Of a DNA stretch of 64,000 bases, positions 55,149 through 61,950 are shown piece by piece. Position 1 is the first letter of the stretch; each line of letters starts with the position of its first letter. Source of the stretch: VBAS01 sp963773465 (GTDB taxonomy: Bacteria > Bacteroidota > Bacteroidia > Chitinophagales > Chitinophagaceae); the NCBI GenBank assembly GCA_963773465.1, contig CAVZBF010000004.1:496001-560000 (forward strand), read 5' to 3'. The translations under genes and the position numbers were made by a program. Under the pieces are notes generated by a model. It worked only from the letters and a program-made list of their open reading frames with translations. It did no database searches and was not told the DNA's origin.

Positions 55149-55793
55149 ATGAGAATTTTTCTTTTCTTCATTTTTGCTTCCCTCCCGTTTTTTATTAAAG
55201 CACAACCTAACCTTCAAAAAGGTGAGATCGCAATAAAATGGGATCCCACAAGACTGGTCAATCCATTTAATTCAACTATACAGCTGGGTGCAGAATTTGG
55301 CATAACAGAAACGTTGTCGATACATAGCGATATTGGAATCAATTCAAACCTGTACAGTGATACTTATTATAATCAAAAGATCTTTATCGTTCACAATCAA
55401 TTAAGGAAATACAAAAGATATGGGCATTTCTATGGGGTTGACCTGTTTTATGTTTTTGCGAAGGACTACTCCGATTTCAGATGCATGTCAGATAAAAACA
55501 AAAAAATTAATGCCGATTATGATAGCGTGACTTTAATTAAAAATGCACCCGGGATAGCCATCATAAGCGGCAGGCAAATGATTATAGCGAACTGCACAAT
55601 TGATTTCTTTTTTGGCGCCGGCGTCAGACTGGTAAATAATAAACTTCAATATGTAAAACAAACGATTCATGCAGGAGAATGCCCACTTCCCCATTTTGCA
55701 TGGCATAACGATAAGTACAGTGGAACTTTTCCCGGCGGGCATTTTTCTTGTGGGATAAAACTTGGTTACATTCTTAACAGAAAAAAACAGTAA
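55149..55793 (+). CDS. Secreted or outer-membrane protein of unknown function
   Basis: A 214-residue protein with a signal peptide (MRIFLFFIFASLPFFIKAQ). Alternating hydrophobic strands (TIQLGAEFGITETLSIHSDI, HFYGVDLFYVFAKDYSDF, FFFGAGVRLVNNKLQYV) and a glycine-aromatic end (GHFSCGIKLGYILNRKKQ) suggest a small outer-membrane beta-barrel. No family is recognised. It lies 17 nt after the epimerase gene and is probably co-transcribed with it. Confidence 0.7.
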   Translation: MRIFLFFIFASLPFFIKAQPNLQKGEIAIKWDPTRLVNPFNSTIQLGAEFGITETLSIHSDIGINSNLYSDTYYNQKIFIVHNQLRKYKRYGHFYGVDLFYVFAKDYSDFRCMSDKNKKINADYDSVTLIKNAPGIAIISGRQMIIANCTIDFFFGAGVRLVNNKLQYVKQTIHAGECPLPHFAWHNDKYSGTFPGGHFSCGIKLGYILNRKKQ

Positions 55794-55846
55794 TCTCCGG
55801 CACAGGTCATTTCCTAAACGATATTTGAACTTTATAAAAGGCTTTA

Positions 55847-56599
55847 TTACTTCTCTGTATCGTTCTCTGAAGCTGTCTCAATTGTAATTAGTCCAAGCAA
55901 TGCTACTGCCATTTGCGCGGCTATTTGTGAGGCGTCTTTTTTATTGAATGCTTTCCCTTCTGCTATCTTATTTCCATCAACTACAGCTGCAATTGTAAAA
56001 AGCCTGCGGCCATTTTCAACTTTTTCTTCCACGGTTTCAAATTCAAGCACCTTACCATTCTTGTTGGCCCAGCCATAAAGCTTATTCTTATGATTTATTT
56101 CCAGCAATTCGAGATCATCAATGAACATGTGAGGTAAAATAATTCTTTCCGTTACCCATTTAGCAGTTTTTTTATAGCCCCGGTCCAGATAAATGGCGCC
56201 AACCAATGCTTCCAGGGTATTCCCGAATATCTGGCTGATCTTTAGAGAGCCATCGGATTTATTATAGAGAGTGATCTTTTTCAACCCCATGCGCAATGCA
56301 ATTTCATTTAATTGCTGCCGGTTTACCATTTTGCTTCGCATTTCAGTAAGAAAGCCCTCTTCACGATAGGGATAACGCATAAACAGATAATCGGCGACCA
56401 AAGCGCTAAGCACGGCATCACCAAGATATTCAAGGCGTTCATTATTCTCATCTGCATTTTCCCTAACTGAACGATGAGTAAGTGCCGTCTTATAAAGAGA
56501 AAGATTGTTCGGGCTAAATCCGAGTACGTTTTTTAATTGCTTCTTGAATGAAGCGCCAACTTCTTCCTTAAAAAATTTCTTAAAAAAATCCACGGTCAA
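55847..56599 (-). CDS. rnc: Ribonuclease III
   Basis: A 250-residue enzyme with the RNase III signature ERLEYLGDAVLSALVADYLF (metal-binding Glu and Asp), a second acidic site in NTLEALVGAIYLDRGY, and a C-terminal double-stranded RNA-binding domain (about 170-240, HKNKLYGWANKNGKVLEFET). It processes rRNA and other structured RNAs. It is downstream of acpP-fabF on the same strand, an arrangement usual in Bacteroidota. Confidence 0.95.
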   Translation of the reverse strand: MTVDFFKKFFKEEVGASFKKQLKNVLGFSPNNLSLYKTALTHRSVRENADENNERLEYLGDAVLSALVADYLFMRYPYREEGFLTEMRSKMVNRQQLNEIALRMGLKKITLYNKSDGSLKISQIFGNTLEALVGAIYLDRGYKKTAKWVTERIILPHMFIDDLELLEINHKNKLYGWANKNGKVLEFETVEEKVENGRRLFTIAAVVDGNKIAEGKAFNKKDASQIAAQMAVALLGLITIETASENDTEK

Positions 56600-56764
56600 A
56601 AGCTACGAAAAATTCAAGTAAGTTGAAAAAACGGTTAAATCGAAATCACAAATTATGAACCAGGCTCCAAATAAATAAAAAAACAAGAGCGGAAATCCAG
56701 GTTGTTTTGCCCAATATTTAATTTGAAACTTGTTTGGAGCTTGCGATTTGTTTTTTGGAATTTC

Positions 56765-58015
56765 TTATAAGTACTTTTTTACGATCACACATGCATTATG
56801 ACCGCCAAAACCAAAAGTATTACTCAAAGCAGCATTCACTGTACGTTGCTGTGCTTTTATAAAAGTAAAATTCAGACGCGGATCTAATTCAGGGTCATCG
56901 GTAAAATGATTGATAGTTGGCGGCACTATATCATGCATTACCGCTTTTATACAAGCAATTGCTTCAATAACACCGGCCGCACCAAGACAATGCCCTGTCA
57001 TTGATTTGGTAGAGCTGATATTCACCTTGTAGGCATGCTCACCAAAAACATCTACAATAGCTTTTACTTCTGCAATATCTCCAAGCGGCGTTGATGTGCC
57101 ATGGGTATTGATGTAGTCGATATCCTCAGCCTTCATTCCTGCATCATCAAGCGCTGCATTCATTACATTCTTTGCACCTAAGCCTTCCGGATGCGGAGCC
57201 GTGATATGATGAGCATCTGCTGTAGCACCGGCACCTGCGAGTTCACAATAAATTTTTGCGCCTCTTGCTTTTGCATGTTCAAGAGATTCAAGAACCACGA
57301 CGCCTGCACCTTCACCCATTACAAAACCATCCCGGTCTTTATCGTAAGGGCGGCTTGCAGTTTTAGGGTCATCATTTCTTTCACTCAATGCCTTCATCGC
57401 ATTGAAGCCGCCGACGCCGGCTTCGCGTACTACACTTTCGCTGCCGCCGGTAAGTATAATATCTGCTTTACCTAAACGAATAAGATTACATGCTTCCATC
57501 ATTGCATTGGTAGAAGAGGCACAGGCACTCACCACGGCAAAGTTTGGACCTCTGAAACCATGACGCATTGATATTTGCCCTGCGGCGATATCAAGAATCA
57601 TTTTTGGAATAAAGAAAGGATTGAAACGCGGCGTGCCATCTCCTTTTGCAAAATTCATAACTTCTTCCTGGAAGGTGATAAGGCCACCGATGCCGCTTGC
57701 AAAAACAACACCTACTCTATCGGTATCGACATTATCTTTTGTAATACCTGCATCTTTCACTGCCTGGTCACTGGCAACCAGGGCTGTTTGAGTAAACCGG
57801 TCGATCTTTCTTGCTTCTTTCTTTTCAAGAAAAGCAGTCGGATCAAAACCTTTAATCTCGCAGGCAAATTTTGTTTTGAATTTCGAAGCATCGAAAAGGG
57901 TGATCATATCAGCACCTGAAACACCATTGATCAAACCATTCCAGTATTCATCAATTGTATTTCCAAGCGGTGTTACAGCTCCCAATCCTGTTACTACTAC
58001 TCTTTTCAATTCCAT
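56765..58015 (-). CDS. fabF: 3-oxoacyl-ACP synthase II (FabF)
   Basis: A 416-residue thiolase-fold condensing enzyme. The triad is visible: Cys in AVVSACASSTNAMMEA, His in NTHGTSTPLGD and His in STKSMTGHCLGAAG, with the closing NTFGFGGHNACVIV loop. It elongates acyl-ACP with malonyl-ACP. It follows acpP by 138 nt, a gap holding a hairpin with terminator features (58068-58095) and a second palindrome. Confidence 0.95.
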   Translation of the reverse strand: MELKRVVVTGLGAVTPLGNTIDEYWNGLINGVSGADMITLFDASKFKTKFACEIKGFDPTAFLEKKEARKIDRFTQTALVASDQAVKDAGITKDNVDTDRVGVVFASGIGGLITFQEEVMNFAKGDGTPRFNPFFIPKMILDIAAGQISMRHGFRGPNFAVVSACASSTNAMMEACNLIRLGKADIILTGGSESVVREAGVGGFNAMKALSERNDDPKTASRPYDKDRDGFVMGEGAGVVVLESLEHAKARGAKIYCELAGAGATADAHHITAPHPEGLGAKNVMNAALDDAGMKAEDIDYINTHGTSTPLGDIAEVKAIVDVFGEHAYKVNISSTKSMTGHCLGAAGVIEAIACIKAVMHDIVPPTINHFTDDPELDPRLNFTFIKAQQRTVNAALSNTFGFGGHNACVIVKKYL

Positions 58016-58067
58016 AATAGCCAGCTGAAATTTTATTTAAAGTTAAGCAGGTATAAGTAAAGTAAAA

Positions 58068-58095
58068 CCGCCTTCCCCGATACAGCAGAAGGCGG
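58068..58095 (-). terminator. Possible attenuator between acpP and fabF
   Basis: On the minus strand, stem CCGCCTTC, 12-nt loop, GAAGGCGG is followed by TTTTACTTTACTT. The T-rich tail is interrupted, so partial termination is more likely than a full stop; this would raise acpP above fabF expression. Inference from structure only. Confidence 0.5.
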
Positions 58096-58111
58096 ATACA
58101 TTTATTTCCTG

Positions 58112-58146
58112 TTTGCCGAGAGGCAGGTGTTCCTGCCTATGGCAAA
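58112..58146. repeat. Palindromic repeat downstream of acpP
   Basis: Nested palindrome: TTTGCC (58112-58117) pairs with GGCAAA (58141-58146) and AGGCAGG (58121-58127) with CCTGCCT (58132-58138), loop TGTT. It lacks a T-run, so it looks more like a REP-type element than a terminator. Confidence 0.55.
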
Positions 58147-58153
58147 TCAGTAA

Positions 58154-58390
58154 TTACTTTGCATTTTCATCCAGGTAAGCAATTGCCTGGCCAACAGTTG
58201 TAATGGTTTCTGCCTGCTCATCAGGAATGGAGATATTGAATTCTTTTTCGAATTCCATTATCAGTTCTACGGTGTCCAGAGAGTCGGCACCCAAATCATT
58301 AGTGAAAGAAGCTTCGTTAGTTACTTCTGCTTCATCAACTCCTAATTTGTCTACAATGATTTTCTTTACTCTTGATGCAATGTCTGACAT
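58154..58390 (-). CDS. acpP: Acyl carrier protein
   Basis: A 78-residue acidic four-helix protein with the phosphopantetheine site Ser37 in GADSLDTVELIMEFE. Length and sequence are those of the fatty-acid synthesis ACP. It precedes fabF and rnc. A TATTTTTG box lies about 30 nt upstream of the start. Its abundance in cells fits the idea of an attenuator behind it. Confidence 0.96.
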   Translation of the reverse strand: MSDIASRVKKIIVDKLGVDEAEVTNEASFTNDLGADSLDTVELIMEFEKEFNISIPDEQAETITTVGQAIAYLDENAK

Positions 58391-58418
58391 GATGAGATAG
58401 TTTAGTTAAATATGGCTG

Positions 58419-58426
58419 CAAAAATA
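58419..58426 (-). promoter_or_regulatory. Bacteroidota -7 element upstream of acpP
   Basis: The minus strand reads TATTTTTG at 58426-58419, a match to TAnnTTTG, about 28 nt before the acpP ATG. No clear -33 TTG is seen at the usual spacing. Confidence 0.4.
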
Positions 58427-58598
58427 GAATATTTGAATTAACTACCGCATTTACAGCATTTTTTTCTTGCCGTTCAAAACCCGCTGACTATTAACGAATA
58501 GCCACAATTGTTTACCAGAAATTGTAATCGCAAACAGTTGATAGTATCAATATAAGTTGTAAATTGAAATCGGTGATTGATAATAAGCAAAACCAACT

Positions 58599-59027
58599 AT
58601 GGCTCTGAAAATAATCGACTTTGGCACTCCTGAATACCAGCAAATGATAAAGATGCGGGAAGATATTCTGCGCAAACCACTCGGACTTTCCTTCTCACAA
58701 GATGAAATTGAAAAAGAAAAAGATAATTTATTGATTGCTGCGTTTGAAGATGAATTGATGCTTGGCTGTTGTATGATAGTTGAAATGGATGCTCGTAAAG
58801 CCCGATTAAGACAAATGGCTGTGCTCAACAATTTACAGGGAAAAGGAATTGGAAGAGCCCTGATACAATTTGCCGAAAACCTGGCAAGGGATCATGGCTA
58901 TAGAGTGATGAGCATGCATGCTAGAAAACCTACAGTTGCCTTTTTTGAAAAGATGGGATATAAAATTACCAGTCCTGAATTTGTAGAGATCACTATTCCG
59001 CACTTTGAAATGGAAAAGGAGCTTTAA
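58599..59027 (+). CDS. GNAT family N-acetyltransferase
   Basis: A 142-residue GNAT protein. The acetyl-CoA-binding strand and loop are RLRQMAVLNNLQGKGIGRAL, followed by the typical helix and the YRVMSMHARKPTVAFFEKMG region. Such small enzymes acetylate amines of metabolites or proteins; the substrate cannot be deduced. The gene has no obvious operon partner. Confidence 0.88.
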   Translation: MALKIIDFGTPEYQQMIKMREDILRKPLGLSFSQDEIEKEKDNLLIAAFEDELMLGCCMIVEMDARKARLRQMAVLNNLQGKGIGRALIQFAENLARDHGYRVMSMHARKPTVAFFEKMGYKITSPEFVEITIPHFEMEKEL

Positions 59028-59115
59028 TGCTAAATTGTTAAACGGTTTAATTGATGAATTGCCAGGTAAAAACAATTTAGCCGTGCAGCAATTTAATAAT
59101 CATACATTTTACCGG

Positions 59116-59595
59116 TTACTTCTTCTTTATTTTTTCTTTCAGCAACTGCCTTAATTCATATACTTCATCAATTGACCTGAATCCTGATTTTGGTACGAGG
59201 AAAAAAGTACGGCTGTCAAAATATAAATGAAAAAAATGCGGGCTTTCCAAAAAAGTGCTCAATACTTTCCACGGCCAGTTGCGTGAACCTCTTTCATTTC
59301 CTAATGAAAAGCCATTTTCTTCAAAGTTCATATCGAAATGATCTTTAAAAGTAGCGGTGCGGCGATAAATTATTCCGGGTAATAAAAACCATACACTGAT
59401 CATCAGCATGAACCAAAGAACAGAACCGAGAAAAAATGCGAGTGCGGTAACTATTTGAAAATAATATAGTGTAGCAGAAAGCAATGCAAAGACATTTACC
59501 ACAATGATCATGAGCCGCAGTTCAGGCCTGGTGATAAAATGATAGCGCAGTGCCTGCATTACTTTTGTTTTTTCATATGTAAAATGAATGGTCAT
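59116..59595 (-). CDS. YcxB-like domain membrane protein
   Basis: A 159-residue protein with two adjacent membrane spans at about 28-75 (LRLMIIVVNVFALLSATLYY and ALAFFLGSVLWFMLMISVWF), a beta-rich C-terminal domain (DMNFEENGFSLGNERGSRNW, FFHLYFDSRTFFLVPKSGF) and a lysine-rich tail. This is the YcxB-like layout. Function of the family is unknown. A short tandem repeat separates it from the phoD-like gene. Confidence 0.75.
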   Translation of the reverse strand: MTIHFTYEKTKVMQALRYHFITRPELRLMIIVVNVFALLSATLYYFQIVTALAFFLGSVLWFMLMISVWFLLPGIIYRRTATFKDHFDMNFEENGFSLGNERGSRNWPWKVLSTFLESPHFFHLYFDSRTFFLVPKSGFRSIDEVYELRQLLKEKIKKK

Positions 59596-59637
59596 GATCT
59601 GGTTACCGGTTATTGGTTATTAGTCTCCATTCCTGAT

Positions 59638-59697
59638 CTTGTGCCTTGTCCCTTGTGCCTTGTGCCTTGTGCCTTGTGCCTTGTCCCTTGTGCCTTC
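59638..59697. repeat. Tandem CCTTGTGC minisatellite
   Basis: About seven consecutive eight-base units (CCTTGTGC, with CCTTGTCC variants) fill 60 nt between the YcxB-like and phoD-like genes. It reaches the last base of the phoD-like stop codon. Such arrays change length easily and are candidates for strain-variable markers. Confidence 0.75.
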
Positions 59698-61067
59698 TAT
59701 TGATTTTTTAATTCTTTTTCATTTACACTCCATTCACCAAGATTCTCTCCCTTTACTCCCAAATATTGAACCGTCATTTTTCTTTCTCCCCGTTTGCCCG
59801 TAAAAGAAAATCGTGCATAGTTCTGTTTTTGCTCAAATCCAATTACACGATATGGATTATTTTTTTCAGTTGCACTGAATGGATAACCCGTTGAAGTGAG
59901 TGCAGAAACAGTAATATCATACAACGGATAATGACCGGGACGATCTACTTTAATTATTTCACTATGATGACGATCACCGGTAAGAAATACAACACCGCTG
60001 ATCTTGTAGTCTTTAATAAAATTCATGAGTTCATCATACTCTGCAGGAAAATCCCACCATTTATCAAAAGGTGAAACGGGATTTAATACCTGGCTCCCAA
60101 CTGCCACAATTTTAAACGTTGCAAAGCTGTGGAGCAATGAATTTTTTAACCACTCCATTTGTTCTTTTCCCAACATTCTTTTTTCCGGATTTGGTTTTCC
60201 ATTCATTGAATCTTTTATCCTGTCTTCACTACGCCACCAACGATCATCCGTCATAAAAACTTCCACATCGGCCCAACTGATCATTGTGTAAATACCTTGC
60301 CCATTCTCACCATAAGAAGGATTGCAGAAATAATTCATAAACACTTTGCGACTCGCATCTTTCAGAATATAATTTTTTCCTATATCATTTGGTCCATAAT
60401 CATGATCATCCCAGATAGCATACTGCGGCATTGCTTTTAAAAAATTTTGCAACACCGGTCGTGAGCGGTCATAATGCGCCCTGTACCAAAGCCCCCACTC
60501 ACTATTGTAATCTACGTCTCTTGTATACCACGCATCTCCCAACCAAAGCATGAAAGCAGATCTTTCTTTTGCCATTGTTTCAAAAATGGAAGAGTCTTTT
60601 CCATAAGGTACCGCTAGTCTGTCCAACCGAACCAAATCGGTATACAACCTGTCATAAGCAGGTTCATTAAAATAAGAACAACTGCCGGTAACAAAAGAAA
60701 AATCCGGAACGGGTTTGCGATAAGGCCAAAGATCTTTTGTAGTAAACTGTCCTTTCGCTGCGGAGGGCTTTCCATCAATTATAAATTGGTACTCATAACT
60801 GGTATTAAATTCTAACCCTCCAACCGTTATTTGCAATGGATTAAAATCATTTCCTAATTGTCCCTTGTATAAGATCGTCTTAGTTTTTGTATCCCCTTTC
60901 TTTTTAACCTGGAGCGAAACTGATTTTACTTGTTGTGTTACTTCAATCCAAATTTTTGCATCCCTGTACTCTATTGGGCCAAGCATGGGGCCCGCAACAA
61001 CCTGCGATCGTATGGTGCAAATTGAAATAAGAAAAGAAAAAGCTGACATTAAAATGTAACGAAGCAT
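59697..61067 (-). CDS. PhoD-like alkaline phosphatase family protein
   Basis: A 456-residue secreted protein when started at MLRYILMSAFSFLISICTIR (signal peptide); the open frame continues upstream to 61148 without support. An N-terminal Fn3-like domain precedes the metallophosphatase domain with FVTGSCSYFNEPAYDRLY, FMLWLGDAWYTRDVDYNSEW, YAIWDDHDYGPNDIGKN and VVFLTGDRHHSEI, the PhoD pattern of Fe/Ca phosphodiesterases. It likely releases phosphate from esters in the periplasm. Confidence 0.88.
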   Translation of the reverse strand: MLRYILMSAFSFLISICTIRSQVVAGPMLGPIEYRDAKIWIEVTQQVKSVSLQVKKKGDTKTKTILYKGQLGNDFNPLQITVGGLEFNTSYEYQFIIDGKPSAAKGQFTTKDLWPYRKPVPDFSFVTGSCSYFNEPAYDRLYTDLVRLDRLAVPYGKDSSIFETMAKERSAFMLWLGDAWYTRDVDYNSEWGLWYRAHYDRSRPVLQNFLKAMPQYAIWDDHDYGPNDIGKNYILKDASRKVFMNYFCNPSYGENGQGIYTMISWADVEVFMTDDRWWRSEDRIKDSMNGKPNPEKRMLGKEQMEWLKNSLLHSFATFKIVAVGSQVLNPVSPFDKWWDFPAEYDELMNFIKDYKISGVVFLTGDRHHSEIIKVDRPGHYPLYDITVSALTSTGYPFSATEKNNPYRVIGFEQKQNYARFSFTGKRGERKMTVQYLGVKGENLGEWSVNEKELKNQ

Positions 61068-61116
61068 TGCAGAGAATTTGCAACAAGTTACTTGGAAAAT
61101 AATTTCAAAAAGAAAA

Positions 61117-61145
61117 AAACCGTCTCGCCTGAGGCGAGACGGTTT
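61117..61145. terminator. Strong bidirectional terminator hairpin
   Basis: Stem AAACCGTCTCGCC (61117-61129), loop TGA, stem GGCGAGACGGTTT (61133-61145), 13 perfect base pairs. It lies after the dksA-like gene in minus-strand order and before the phoD-like gene. Confidence 0.88.
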
Positions 61146-61178
61146 CAAATCAGTTGAGTGAATCCGATAGCTGACGGA

Positions 61179-61946
61179 TCATTTATTCATCATTTGCTTT
61201 GCTTCAATGCTAAGTGTAGCATGCGGCACCGCTCTTAATCTTGCTTTGTCAATGAGTTTACCGGTAACACGGCAAATGCCATAGGTTTTAGCTTCAATTC
61301 GCATCATTGCTTTTTCCAGATGGTCGATAAATGTGATCTGGCGGCTCGCCATCTGGCTGAGTTGTTCCCTTTCCATACTTACGCTGCCATCCTCCATCGT
61401 CATGTAACGGCCTTCATCCATATCGCCGCTTTCATCTTTACGGGTAATGAGACCTTGCAGGTAATTGAGTTCCTTTTTTGCAGCATCGAGTTTTTTGAGA
61501 ATAATTTCTCTAAACTCGTTTAATTCTACATCAGAATATCTATGTGATGGCGCACCTGGATCATTTGCTTGTGAATCAAGCACGGATTTGGTAAACTCAG
61601 GCTCGTATTTTTTTACTGACTTGGTGGTTGTTTTCGGTATCACAACTTTCCCGGGTTTCGGCGGTTCCTTTTTCACTATTTGTTTTATTTGGGGTTTTAC
61701 GGAAACTAAAGATTTGTTTTCATGGCCGGGTGCCTTTTTTTCAATTGGCTTAGCCGGTTTTTCTACAGGTTTCTTTGCAGCAACTTTGGCTGCTGGCTTT
61801 TGAGGGGCTGCTTTTTTCACTGTTGTTTTAGCTGCCTTTTTAGGGGCCGCTTTTGCGGCGGGTTTTTTAGGTGCCGGCTTTTTGTTATTCGTTTTTTTCA
61901 CTGGCTTGCTAGCTTTTTTTGGTGCAGGCTTTTTCTTGGTAGCCAT
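61179..61946 (-). CDS. DksA/TraR-like protein with histone-like lysine/alanine/proline-rich extension
   Basis: A 255-residue protein started at MATKKKPAPKKASKPVKKTN. Residues 1-125 are a Lys-Ala-Pro-rich low-complexity tail resembling histone H1. Residues 135-255 form a DksA-like coiled coil (ELNEFREIILKKLDAAKKEL; LSQMASRQITFIDHLEKAMM) and a zinc-finger-like end (YGICRVTGKLIDKARLRAVP, HATLSIEAK). Only one of the four zinc cysteines is left, common in Bacteroidota homologues. The N-terminal tail suggests DNA or RNA binding. It starts 4 nt after the ileS stop. Confidence 0.85.
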   Translation of the reverse strand: MATKKKPAPKKASKPVKKTNNKKPAPKKPAAKAAPKKAAKTTVKKAAPQKPAAKVAAKKPVEKPAKPIEKKAPGHENKSLVSVKPQIKQIVKKEPPKPGKVVIPKTTTKSVKKYEPEFTKSVLDSQANDPGAPSHRYSDVELNEFREIILKKLDAAKKELNYLQGLITRKDESGDMDEGRYMTMEDGSVSMEREQLSQMASRQITFIDHLEKAMMRIEAKTYGICRVTGKLIDKARLRAVPHATLSIEAKQMMNK

Positions 61947-61950
61947 ACGT

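Noticed and set aside
61179..61946. Calling this gene canonical dksA
   Set aside because: The four-cysteine zinc finger is reduced to one Cys and a long histone-like tail is present, so only a DksA-like call is made.
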